Origin: Methanomassiliicoccales archaeon
Lineage (GTDB): Archaea; Thermoplasmatota; Thermoplasmata; Sysuiplasmatales; Sysuiplasmataceae
NCBI GenBank assembly: GCA_027365715.1
Contig: DAHXLZ010000268.1
Span: 1-7,777, forward strand
Reading direction: 5' to 3'
DNA: 7,777 nt
Shown here: piece after piece, positions 1 through 6,146 of the stretch
How positions within the stretch are numbered: position 1 is the stretch's first letter
How the letters are laid out: each line of letters opens with the position of its first letter
Notes under the pieces: generated by a model
What the model saw: only the letters and a program-made list of their open reading frames with translations
Told to the model about the DNA's origin: nothing
Database searches by the model: none
Program-made: the position numbers and the translations under genes

Positions 1-100
1 TACCGAATTTTGTCACTTCCTTCTCTATGACTGCAACAACCTCATCTGACAGTCGCAGATTGCCGTCAACGACCTCAACTGTTCTCATAACGACCGGCAT
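1..100 (-). CDS. Partial small protein, DUF2080-like, transposon-associated
   Basis: This is the N-terminal part of a reading frame on the minus strand, starting with ATG at 100-98 and running off the left edge after 33 codons. The visible protein begins MPVVMRTVEVVDG and continues to VIEKEVTKFG. A short acidic lead followed by 'vieKeVtkFG' resembles the start of archaeal DUF2080 proteins, small proteins often annotated as transposon-encoded, where the segment normally continues into a GNS...P motif outside this window. It diverges from the transposase gene with only 30 bases between the two starts, which fits a companion gene on the same mobile element. A second in-frame ATG (codon 5, 88-86) could also be the start. 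Family membership rests on about 12 residues and on context. An AbrB-like antitoxin would be the main alternative. Confidence 0.5.
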   Translation of the reverse strand, partial: MPVVMRTVEVVDGNLRLSDEVVAVIEKEVTKFG

Positions 101-130
101 GTTGATATATGTACAGATATATTACTGTTT
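101..130. promoter_or_regulatory. Shared divergent promoter of the IS genes
   Basis: The 30 bases between the two divergent IS starts are very AT-rich and almost symmetric: a TATAT-GTAC core at 105-113 flanked by AGATATAT at 114-121. On the plus strand the GATATAT at 103-109 is centred about 25 bases before the GTG at 131, the spacing expected for an archaeal TATA box driving a leaderless transcript. On the minus strand the complementary TAATATAT lies about 20 bases before the ATG at 100, a little closer than ideal. No Shine-Dalgarno site precedes either start. Confidence 0.45.
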
Positions 131-1115
131 GTGCTGACGAATGAGCAGTTTGACAGATTTCACAATGAGTTCGATTTCCTTGTAAGGAAGTACAGGGAAC
201 AGTACTCCAGGCACACCGGAAGAGACCGGAGTGCATATGAACGGTCATACGAACAGAGAATCAGGCATGCAGCAGCTGAAGTGTACTCTGTCGTGAAGAG
301 TGCGTCATCGATCATATTCTCTACGGACGACCGCATGGGCAGGCCGCCGAAGGTGACGCCTGAACAGAAGGTTGTCATGTTGCTGCTCAAGGAGATATTC
401 AGTTTGAGCAACAGGAAGATGTCCGGACTGCTGTCGCTGTTCGGTCCGCTGACAGACATAGACATATGCTACAAGACGGTGGAAAGGGCATATTCCGCCC
501 TGCCGGTCAGGCTCATAATACACAACATGTTCATTCTCATTGCCTCCGGTGCAGGAGGCAACCTGACCGGCGACGGCACCGGTTACTCGCTGTCGATAAC
601 AAGGCACTACCGTTCGATGAGGGAGAACGGCAACTGCATAAAGGCAAATCCCGACCACAGACTCTTTGCCTATGCATTCTCAATACTCGACCTGGACACA
701 AAACTCTACGTAGCATACGGTGTGAGCATGAAATCGGAGAAGGATGCATACCGCGATGCGCTCAGGATGCTCGACATCACGCTGACGGATGCCGGGAGCA
801 TCCGCCTCGACCAGTATTACTGCACACAGTACACACTGGACGACTTCTCTGAAGGAACAAAGGCGTTTCATAATACCCAGAAGCAGCACAACAATCAGGG
901 AACCGCCGGCATGGAAGAAACTCATCGGCAGACTCATCGACTCGCCGATGGAGTTCCTTTCCGAATACTACAGGAGGGAGAACTCGGAGTCTCAGTTCTC
1001 CGCAGACAAAAGGACAACGGGATGGAGGATACAGCAGAGAAGAGAGGACAGGATCAGGACAGCTGCGATGTGCAAGGGAACATGGCATAATCTGTTCAAC
1101 ATGACTTCCGGATAG
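131..1115 (+). pseudogene. DDE transposase (IS4/IS5 superfamily), frameshifted
   Basis: This gene would catalyse cut-and-paste movement of its own element. The first frame starts at GTG 131 (no better ATG; TATA-like element 25 bases upstream) and carries a basic N-terminal region, then the first catalytic Asp in TGDGTGYS (D148) and the second in SIRLDQYY (D227). It is colinear with a transposase up to about residue 246 (866-868). From there the matching sequence continues in the next frame: FIIPRSSTTI from 867, then the signature Y-x2-R-x3-E-x6-K in YYRRENSESQFSADK. The catalytic Glu is at 987-989, and the frame ends at a TAG at 1113-1115. The original frame runs on to 1090 but encodes unrelated residues. 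The shift equals one extra base (or two lost) around 860-870. No classic A6G or similar slippery run is visible, so mutation or sequencing error is more likely than programmed frameshifting. Restored length would be about 327 residues. Confidence 0.85.
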
Positions 1116-1130
1116 GGGACTTATGTCCCA
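1115..1130. repeat. Possible right terminal inverted repeat of the IS
   Basis: GGGAC (1116-1120) and GTCCC (1125-1129) pair around a TTAT loop immediately after the transposase stop. The location right behind the transposase gene suggests the end of the element. The partner repeat at the left end is not in the window. The same structure could instead act as a weak transcription stop, though no T-run follows. Confidence 0.35.
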
Positions 1131-1150
1131 CTCACTATTGCGCTGCTGGC

Positions 1151-1159
1151 ATTAAATAT
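1151..1159 (+). promoter_or_regulatory. TATA-like element upstream of the GH18 gene
   Basis: ATTAAATAT lies about 38 bases before the preferred ATG at 1194. An archaeal start site about 26 bases downstream of its centre would fall near 1180-1184, which is after the upstream in-frame ATG at 1158 and gives a short leader to 1194. This supports 1194 as the true start. The call rests on composition and spacing only. Confidence 0.35.
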
Positions 1160-1193
1160 GAGAACATGTATCAGGCCAAATCGTGACACGCAT

Positions 1194-2342
1194 ATGAAAA
1201 TAAAGAAATCCAGCGCCGCGATTATCGCTTGTGTCTCTGTGCTGCTGATATCGTCGGCAGCGCTTGTTTCGGCCTCAACGCCACAGCAGGTCTTGAGCAG
1301 TTCGGGGAAGCAGACAGCACCGTTTGATTTCATGCCGTGGGTTTGCCAGTTCTGCGGAGACTACAACCATTCGATAAGCACAATTGTGAAACATCATGAA
1401 CAATTCACATCTCTCTCCTACGAGCAATATTATCTTGGATCGACAAACTATTCATTTTCAAGATTCGGTCTTCCCTCGCCGAGACAGCTTGCGGTTAAAT
1501 ACGGTCTGCCAGTCTTCCCGATGATTGTGTCGTCCAACAAGGCTGCGATGCATGTACTGTTTACAAAATCAACAGTGCAGTCAAGATTCATAAGTGACGC
1601 TGTGAAAACCGCACAAACGAAGGGATATGCCGGATACAACATGGATTTCGAGGTACCTTATAACACCGATTCGATTGCACTGACAAAATTCATTGCCAAC
1701 TTTTCTGCCGCACTCCGCAGCGCCGATCTCTCGCTTTCGGTTGATTTGCCGGGATCAGCAGTTCTTCAGCATTTTTCTTCCACCTCATACGGTGGTGCAT
1801 ACAACTGGTCGGCGATTGCCAAAACTGGCGTTGCGAAACTGATTGTGATGGACTATGTCTCCATAGGAGATTTCGAACAGATTGTCAATTATTCGGTTGC
1901 AAACATACCGCTGAACAAACTCTCAATAGCGCTGCCCGACTATGGATTCGGTTTCCTTGTGAACACGACCACCTCAGCACCGTTCCCGTACAACATAATC
2001 AAAACTGTCGGAGCACACATGTATGGGCAGGTCATGACCATAGTGCATGACGCGCTCCTGCAGCATGCAAGAGTTACGAAGCATTTTGGCACATTCTATG
2101 GAGAGGCGTACTACAGCATAGTCTATCCTGGAGAGAGTGGAACCGCTTACGAATACTACTACATCAACAGTCACGCAATGCAGCTCAGACTCGACTACCT
2201 CACACAGCTCGGCATACGTGGAATAGCGATGTGGAGGCTCGGTGCCGTTGACAACAGCATCTGGGGACCGCTTCAGAGCTACGCTTCTTCGGCCACTGGG
2301 ACGGCAGCACATGTGCTTATCGCTTCAGAAAGGCTGGAGTGA
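1194..2342 (+). CDS. Secreted GH18 family (chitinase/YaaH-like) protein
   Basis: This is a predicted exported glycoside hydrolase acting on beta-1,4-linked GlcNAc-containing glycans by the GH18 substrate-assisted mechanism; the actual substrate is unknown. The 382-residue protein opens with a clear signal peptide: basic MKIKK, a hydrophobic stretch to about residue 25, and a likely cleavage after VSA (about residue 27). The catalytic strand reads GYAGYNMDFE (residues 144-153). Against the GH18 consensus DxxDxDxE, the Glu (E153) and the preceding Asp (D151) are kept, N149 replaces the second Asp as in YaaH/SleL spore-cortex enzymes, and A146 replaces the first Asp. Further family marks are VMDYVS (218-223) on a later barrel strand and IRGIAMWRLGAVDNSIW (341-357), typical of the last GH18 strand. 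A CQFC pair (51-54) sits near the mature N terminus. ATG 1194 is preferred over in-frame ATG 1158, which would add 12 residues before the signal peptide. It lies just past the IS end and converges with the next gene, 24 bases apart. The fold is fairly certain; activity is less so. Confidence 0.8.
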   Translation: MKIKKSSAAIIACVSVLLISSAALVSASTPQQVLSSSGKQTAPFDFMPWVCQFCGDYNHSISTIVKHHEQFTSLSYEQYYLGSTNYSFSRFGLPSPRQLAVKYGLPVFPMIVSSNKAAMHVLFTKSTVQSRFISDAVKTAQTKGYAGYNMDFEVPYNTDSIALTKFIANFSAALRSADLSLSVDLPGSAVLQHFSSTSYGGAYNWSAIAKTGVAKLIVMDYVSIGDFEQIVNYSVANIPLNKLSIALPDYGFGFLVNTTTSAPFPYNIIKTVGAHMYGQVMTIVHDALLQHARVTKHFGTFYGEAYYSIVYPGESGTAYEYYYINSHAMQLRLDYLTQLGIRGIAMWRLGAVDNSIWGPLQSYASSATGTAAHVLIASERLE

Positions 2343-2366
2343 AAGGAAGATTCTGCCTGTGATACT

Positions 2367-4283
2367 CTAGTCTTCGTCTGTGACATCACCTTTAAAGCCC
2401 GTTGGTGCAACCATGACTTTCGTTCTGACAGCGTACTTTGCCTTCGCACCTTTATGACTCATCCTGATGGAATTGCCCTCGAATATATCCTTGGGGGCAG
2501 CGCCTTCACACTGCGATGTGGTGTCGATGCCAATCAGCCTGCACGCAATTGGTACAACATCGGTCAGGGCGATTGAGTGCATTCTCTGATACCCTTTCTT
2601 AACCCCCGGCCCCGATGCAATGAATGTGGCAAAGTTTGACGAGAATTCTGTTTCAGCGGTAGGAGGTTGCGGGCCATGATTCGCTCCTCCGGTTTTCCAC
2701 ACAGTTCGTTTCTCTCCAAGGGCGGCAACTTCACTACCGCTCCAGACGTACCCTCTGTCGAACACCAGAACAATATCCCCTATGCCTTTTCCCCAGAGAC
2801 CGGCAACTTCCGCTTCCTCTTTCCTCAGAACCGAGGCAAATGGAGACAGGCCGTTATCCGGATCCCTGATTGAGAGAATCGCGCAACGAACCTCTTCCCT
2901 GAAACTCAGGTAATTTTCCGGCTCAATAACACCTTCAGGATCCCTTCCTTTTACGTTCAGATAGACGTGCGACAGGTTCACGAAAACCTTAGATGAGGGA
3001 ATATTGACTTCAGGTACACCTCCAGAAACATCTATCTTTGACCATCCCTTTTCCATAAAGAGATTGTAAAGAGACACTCTGTGATGGTTTGGTATGTTTC
3101 CGTGGTCAGACACAACAAGAAAGGCATCGTCCTCGCCTGCAACAGCCATGAGTTTCCCTACAAGCTCATCAGCAAGCGTGTAACCTTCGCGAAGCATTTC
3201 AACGGCTTTCTTTTCACTATCTCCACCTTTATAATCTCCACCCGTGCTGTCAGCAAAGCCGAGAAATGAATGCTGCAGCGTATCCACATAATGCCAGTGG
3301 AGGAAAAAGAGCGAGACGCCATAGTGCTTGCACATAAACTCGAAGCATTTTGCGATCCAGTCAATCTTATACCTGGCCTCTTCAAGGAACGTCTCCCGAT
3401 CAATGAGACCCGCAACATACAATTTACCGACATCGTCATTTGTGTATGGACCGATGTTCGCGCACAGCTCATGACCTATTGCTTCAGGCGCACAAAAATC
3501 CGAATCAACATAAATGCTGCTGCGGTAAATTCGCATCGCAGTGCCGCCACCTGATGGCTTTCCGGGAAGGATTTTCCATCTGACTGTAGCTGTGCCTCCC
3601 AAACAGCCTATATGGAGCCAGTCTGACCACTGGCCCTCTATGAGCTTGATTTTCCCGCCGCCGTACTCAAGCATAACCGCTTTGCCGGACTCAATGGTTA
3701 CCTTTTTCAGACGGAACGTGTGTTTTCCGTGATTATTTCTGAAAACAATATCTATCGAGACAACACCATCTTCGCTCCAGGGATCTGTCCACTTTTCCCA
3801 TTTGGTATCATTCCCTTTGATTTTCACAGGAATGTTGTAGACGCATGAAGTTGCGAGTCCGAAATAATCCCGGTTCGGTCCATAGAACCAGTCTACGTGA
3901 TATACACCGTCCAGCCCTGAAGGGTATCCGATGTAATTGAGCAGCGCTGACTTTCTGCCCTGCCTGAGGGCTGCCTCCCACAGATATTCAGCCTTGCACA
4001 CAGTTGAAGTCATGCATTCGTCGAAATGATCCTCTTCCAGGCTCTCACCAGCAGAGTGTGATCCCCAGAGAAACACTCCGTGAGTACCGGAGGTTGCACC
4101 GGTGGAAATGGTCGCCCAGTTGGTCGGCGTGAAAACTGGCAGGGAGGAAACAGCTTTAGAATACACCCCGTTTGAAATCAATCTTGCAATGTTAGGCATC
4201 ATGCCCTCGGATAGAAAACGTTCCATTATTTTTGGTGACATACCGTCTATACCCGCTAAAAATAATTTTTTCTCGCTTTTCAT
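2367..4283 (-). CDS. Type I phosphodiesterase / nucleotide pyrophosphatase family protein (alkaline phosphatase superfamily)
   Basis: This 638-residue protein belongs to the alkaline phosphatase superfamily, whose members hydrolyse phosphate mono- or diesters with two metal ions. The full active-site set is visible: metal-binding D13 in LAGIDGM; the likely nucleophile T52 in PVFTPTNWATISTG (49-62), with N55 in the usual supporting position; D334 and H338 in HYVDTLQHSF; D393 and H394 in VVSDHGN; and H536 in GGANHGPQPPT. Residues about 150-270 form a Gly/Trp-rich, beta-looking insertion between the nucleophile and the second metal cluster, probably a cap domain that sets the substrate. There is no signal peptide or membrane segment, so it should be cytoplasmic. 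The ATG at 4283-4281 fits because the first metal-binding Asp follows 13 residues later. It is divergent from the GH3 gene and likely co-regulated with it. The substrate cannot be deduced; nucleotide, phospholipid-type or sugar-phosphate esters are all possible. Confidence 0.85.
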   Translation of the reverse strand: MKSEKKLFLAGIDGMSPKIMERFLSEGMMPNIARLISNGVYSKAVSSLPVFTPTNWATISTGATSGTHGVFLWGSHSAGESLEEDHFDECMTSTVCKAEYLWEAALRQGRKSALLNYIGYPSGLDGVYHVDWFYGPNRDYFGLATSCVYNIPVKIKGNDTKWEKWTDPWSEDGVVSIDIVFRNNHGKHTFRLKKVTIESGKAVMLEYGGGKIKLIEGQWSDWLHIGCLGGTATVRWKILPGKPSGGGTAMRIYRSSIYVDSDFCAPEAIGHELCANIGPYTNDDVGKLYVAGLIDRETFLEEARYKIDWIAKCFEFMCKHYGVSLFFLHWHYVDTLQHSFLGFADSTGGDYKGGDSEKKAVEMLREGYTLADELVGKLMAVAGEDDAFLVVSDHGNIPNHHRVSLYNLFMEKGWSKIDVSGGVPEVNIPSSKVFVNLSHVYLNVKGRDPEGVIEPENYLSFREEVRCAILSIRDPDNGLSPFASVLRKEEAEVAGLWGKGIGDIVLVFDRGYVWSGSEVAALGEKRTVWKTGGANHGPQPPTAETEFSSNFATFIASGPGVKKGYQRMHSIALTDVVPIACRLIGIDTTSQCEGAAPKDIFEGNSIRMSHKGAKAKYAVRTKVMVAPTGFKGDVTDED

Positions 4284-4326
4284 TTTGCTCAGCAGGCATG
4301 AATTAAAGGCACCTAATAAGATTTCT

Positions 4327-4340
4327 CATAACGCGTTATG
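4327..4340. promoter_or_regulatory. Perfect 14-base palindrome, candidate operator
   Basis: CATAACGCGTTATG reads identically on both strands and lies upstream of both inferred core promoters, about 8-20 bases from the minus-strand TATA candidates and 22 bases before the plus-strand one. A dimeric transcription factor binding here could control both genes together. No second exact copy was seen in the window, and no regulator gene is present. Confidence 0.45.
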
Positions 4341-4362
4341 CGCAAGAGTTATGCTGGGCATC

Positions 4363-4369
4363 GTATACA
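4363..4369 (+). promoter_or_regulatory. TATA box of the GH3 gene
   Basis: GTATACA is centred 27 bases upstream of the ATG at 4393, the canonical archaeal TATA-to-start distance when transcription begins at the start codon. There is no convincing ribosome binding site before 4393, consistent with a leaderless message. This spacing helps choose 4393 over the in-frame ATG at 4351. Confidence 0.45.
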
Positions 4370-4392
4370 TCGGTAAAAGGTTGAGAAGCAGA

Positions 4393-6006
4393 ATGAACAA
4401 TATTAACTTGCTGAAAGATGTGGGTCAGCTTTTCCAGATATCATTGCCGCAGGAGAGAAAAGCGAGCTGGAAAAAACTGATTGAAGATATCAGACCCGGG
4501 AGTATTATAATACAGGGCGCAAACGTTTCCCGGGCACAGGACATAAGAACGTTTGTAAAAAAAATCTCATCGATTTGCCAGGGAGCAGAGATACCTCAGA
4601 ACAGAAGGCCGCTGATAGGCATTACACAGGAAGGAGGGTGGATAAGCAGGATTGATGACATTGCTAACAGCCCCGGCAACATGGCACTCGGTGCATGCGA
4701 CGCACGTGCACCGACGTATTCTTCATACAGGGCAATGTCGGAGGAACTCCGTATGTGCGGAATACAGTGGAATCTTGCTCCGACAGTTGATATAAACACA
4801 GAGGCTGCAAATCCAATCATAGGTGTCAGATCGTTTGGAGACAATCCTGAAAATGTTTCGAGACACACACTCTATGCAATTGAGGGGTTGAGAGATGGTG
4901 GAGTTCTTTCATGCGTCAAACATTTCCCTGGACACGGGGCAAGCAAGTCCGACTCGCACATCACGCTGCCTGAAATAGGAAAGGAGATGAGAGAACTTGA
5001 GAAGGTTGATCTTCAGCCATATTACGCAGCCATCAGGAATAATGTCGACTCCATAATGATTTCACACATCTATTTCCCGCGCATTGAAAAGAGCGGCATT
5101 CCTGTCCCCGCATCACTTTCCAGAAGAGTTGTCACCGACCTGCTGCGAAACAGAATGGGCTACAACGGGCTGATTCTCACCGACTCCCTGTCGATGGCTG
5201 CCGTGGCGGACAATTTCCCGATGGAAATTGCTGCAGGGATGGCAATTGATGCGGGCGTGGACGTCCTCGAATGTGCTGTTCCTGAAAAATATCTTGAGCT
5301 CTACAACGGCCTGATTGAATCTGTGAAATCAGGAAAGGTAAAGCACGGAAGAATCACTGAAAGTCTTAAACGATTCCAGGAACTCAGGAAAATCCTGAGT
5401 AGGATTGGCAGAGATGCTATACCGTGGTCTCCTGCAGTAAGAAATCATGTTACAGCCATTTCAACATTTTCCGCCATAACTGAAATCAACAACCTGAAGA
5501 ATTACAGACTCCCGGCAGCAGGCACCGGAAAAGTCCATACTGTGTTTTTCAGCAGAAGCAGATTTCTGGAGGAAAAAAATGCCAGAAAAAGTGAAAGTCC
5601 TGCAACGCGGGCTGTGACTGAGTGGGGCCTGTCCCCCGGAACAAGCCTGCAACTTCCCAGGACTATTGAATTGAACAGAGCTGTTGAAGAAGCAGGGAAT
5701 ATTTCAACCATGGTTGGCAAAACAGACGGGGTTGTCGTGTTTGTAAATGATGCACTTTCCGGCCCGTGCAAAACTGGCGTTCCATCACAGATAGCTTTTG
5801 TGAGGGAAGTAACGTCCAGAATGAAGGGAAAGGTTGCTGTCGTGGGCACGGGAACCCCCTTTGAAGCATCGCTTTTCGGTAAAATACCTTACATTGCCGC
5901 GTACAGTTACAGGCATGACGCGCTTCTTGCATCCATAGGAGTCCTGACCGGAGCAGTGCATGCCGGCGGGCACATTCCGGTTACTATCCGGAGCCGGACG
6001 AAATGA
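4393..6006 (+). CDS. GH3 family beta-N-acetylhexosaminidase, NagZ-like
   Basis: This 537-residue protein is a family 3 glycoside hydrolase of the NagZ type, which removes terminal beta-linked GlcNAc from glycans; in bacteria the substrate is recycled muropeptide. The first domain (about 5-340) is the TIM barrel, with the GITQEGGWISRI substrate-binding segment (76-87) and KHFPGHGASKSDSH (176-189). In that segment D187/H189 correspond to the Asp-His acid/base dyad that is diagnostic of the NagZ branch. The predicted nucleophile is D264 in LILTDSLSM. A second alpha/beta domain (about 350-537) follows, giving the two-domain build of Bacillus NagZ rather than the short proteobacterial form. No signal peptide is present, so a cytoplasmic enzyme is expected. 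ATG 4393 puts the barrel start (LLKDVGQLFQ) at the normal distance and has a TATA box 27 bases upstream; the open frame reaching back to 4102 overlaps the antisense gene and is not credible. The PHP gene follows downstream. Parts of this gene recur at the right end of the window. Confidence 0.88.
   Translation: MNNINLLKDVGQLFQISLPQERKASWKKLIEDIRPGSIIIQGANVSRAQDIRTFVKKISSICQGAEIPQNRRPLIGITQEGGWISRIDDIANSPGNMALGACDARAPTYSSYRAMSEELRMCGIQWNLAPTVDINTEAANPIIGVRSFGDNPENVSRHTLYAIEGLRDGGVLSCVKHFPGHGASKSDSHITLPEIGKEMRELEKVDLQPYYAAIRNNVDSIMISHIYFPRIEKSGIPVPASLSRRVVTDLLRNRMGYNGLILTDSLSMAAVADNFPMEIAAGMAIDAGVDVLECAVPEKYLELYNGLIESVKSGKVKHGRITESLKRFQELRKILSRIGRDAIPWSPAVRNHVTAISTFSAITEINNLKNYRLPAAGTGKVHTVFFSRSRFLEEKNARKSESPATRAVTEWGLSPGTSLQLPRTIELNRAVEEAGNISTMVGKTDGVVVFVNDALSGPCKTGVPSQIAFVREVTSRMKGKVAVVGTGTPFEASLFGKIPYIAAYSYRHDALLASIGVLTGAVHAGGHIPVTIRSRTK
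5605..5651 (+). repeat. Direct repeat, copy 1 (inside GH3 gene)
   Basis: These 47 bases, coding for about residues 405-420 of the GH3 protein, recur exactly on the same strand at 7731-7777. The second copy is cut by the window end, so the repeat may be longer. The distance between copies is 2126 bases. Confidence 0.95.
5897..5996 (+). repeat. Inverted repeat, copy 1 (3' end of GH3 gene)
   Basis: This 100-base stretch, coding for the last part of the GH3 protein up to R535, is the exact reverse complement of 7637-7736. Identity stops sharply at both ends. At 5996 it ends ten bases before the GH3 stop codon is complete. Confidence 0.95.
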
Positions 6007-6043
6007 TAGTGATGCATGGACTGGCGGTGAGCAGACGCACACA

Positions 6044-6064
6044 GCTGAAGAATTTGTCTTCGGC
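6044..6064 (+). other. Hairpin in the GH3-PHP intergenic region
   Basis: GCTGAAGA (6044-6051) can pair with TCTTCGGC (6057-6064) over a five-base ATTTG loop, giving an 8-pair stem with one G-U pair. It lies 38 bases after the GH3 stop and before the PHP gene. It may attenuate or end the GH3 transcript or protect its 3' end. No U-run follows, so a standard terminator is not supported. Confidence 0.3.
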
Positions 6065-6120
6065 GTGGCGTGACGAGTATGCACTCAACTGAACGGACGT
6101 GCAAATACATAATGTAGACC

Positions 6121-6137
6121 TTCACTATGAGAGTGAA
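6121..6137. promoter_or_regulatory. Inverted repeat just upstream of the PHP gene
   Basis: TTCACT and AGTGAA form a perfect 6-base inverted repeat around ATGAG, ending ten bases before the preferred start at 6147. If 6147 is the real start, this is a possible operator or leader hairpin. If translation begins at the GTG at 6099, it is coding sequence and the symmetry is probably chance. Confidence 0.25.
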
Positions 6138-6146
6138 ACTGTCAGT

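Larger units (their letters stand above)
1..1130 (+). mobile_element. Insertion sequence, IS4/IS5-type, left end outside window
   Basis: The segment contains a DDE transposase gene and a divergent DUF2080-like small gene. The proposed right end is the near-palindrome GGGAC-TTAT-GTCCC at 1116-1129, one base after the transposase stop region, which could be the terminal inverted repeat. The matching left terminal repeat and the target-site duplication cannot be seen because the element extends past position 1. The right boundary at about 1130 is therefore a guess based on the palindrome. The transposase is frameshifted, so this copy is probably not active on its own. Confidence 0.55.
4284..4392. 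promoter_or_regulatory. Divergent promoter region, phosphodiesterase / GH3
   Basis: These 109 bases separate two genes facing away from each other and must hold both promoters. On the minus strand, TTTAATT (complement of 4301-4307) and CTTATTAG (complement of 4312-4319) are TATA candidates about 21 and 33 bases before the phosphodiesterase ATG. On the plus strand, GTATACA (4363-4369) is centred 27 bases before ATG 4393, ideal for a leaderless GH3 transcript. A perfect palindrome lies between the two core promoters. Confidence 0.55.

Noticed and set aside
1158..1193. Earlier ATG for the GH18 gene
   Set aside because: It would place 12 polar residues before a standard signal peptide and falls within or directly beside the TATA-like element.
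2343..2366. Bidirectional terminator between the converging GH18 and phosphodiesterase genes
   Set aside because: The 24-base gap shows neither a stable hairpin nor a T-run.
4102..4392. Upstream extension of the GH3 reading frame to ATG 4102
   Set aside because: It lies antisense over the N-terminal coding region of the phosphodiesterase gene and through its promoter, adds 97 residues not expected in GH3 enzymes, and the 4393 start has a well-spaced TATA box.
4321..4392. CRISPR-like or tandem repeats in the intergenic regions
   Set aside because: No regularly spaced repeats were found anywhere; the only exact long repeats are the GH3-derived copies at the right end.
6107..6117. ACATAATGTAG as a half-site copy of the 4327-4340 palindrome
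   Set aside because: Only about six positions agree and the GCG centre is missing, so the resemblance is within chance.
6099..6146. GTG start for the PHP gene
   Set aside because: The added 16 residues precede the usual family start, and ATG 6147 sits at the normal distance from the first metal motif. It cannot be fully excluded.
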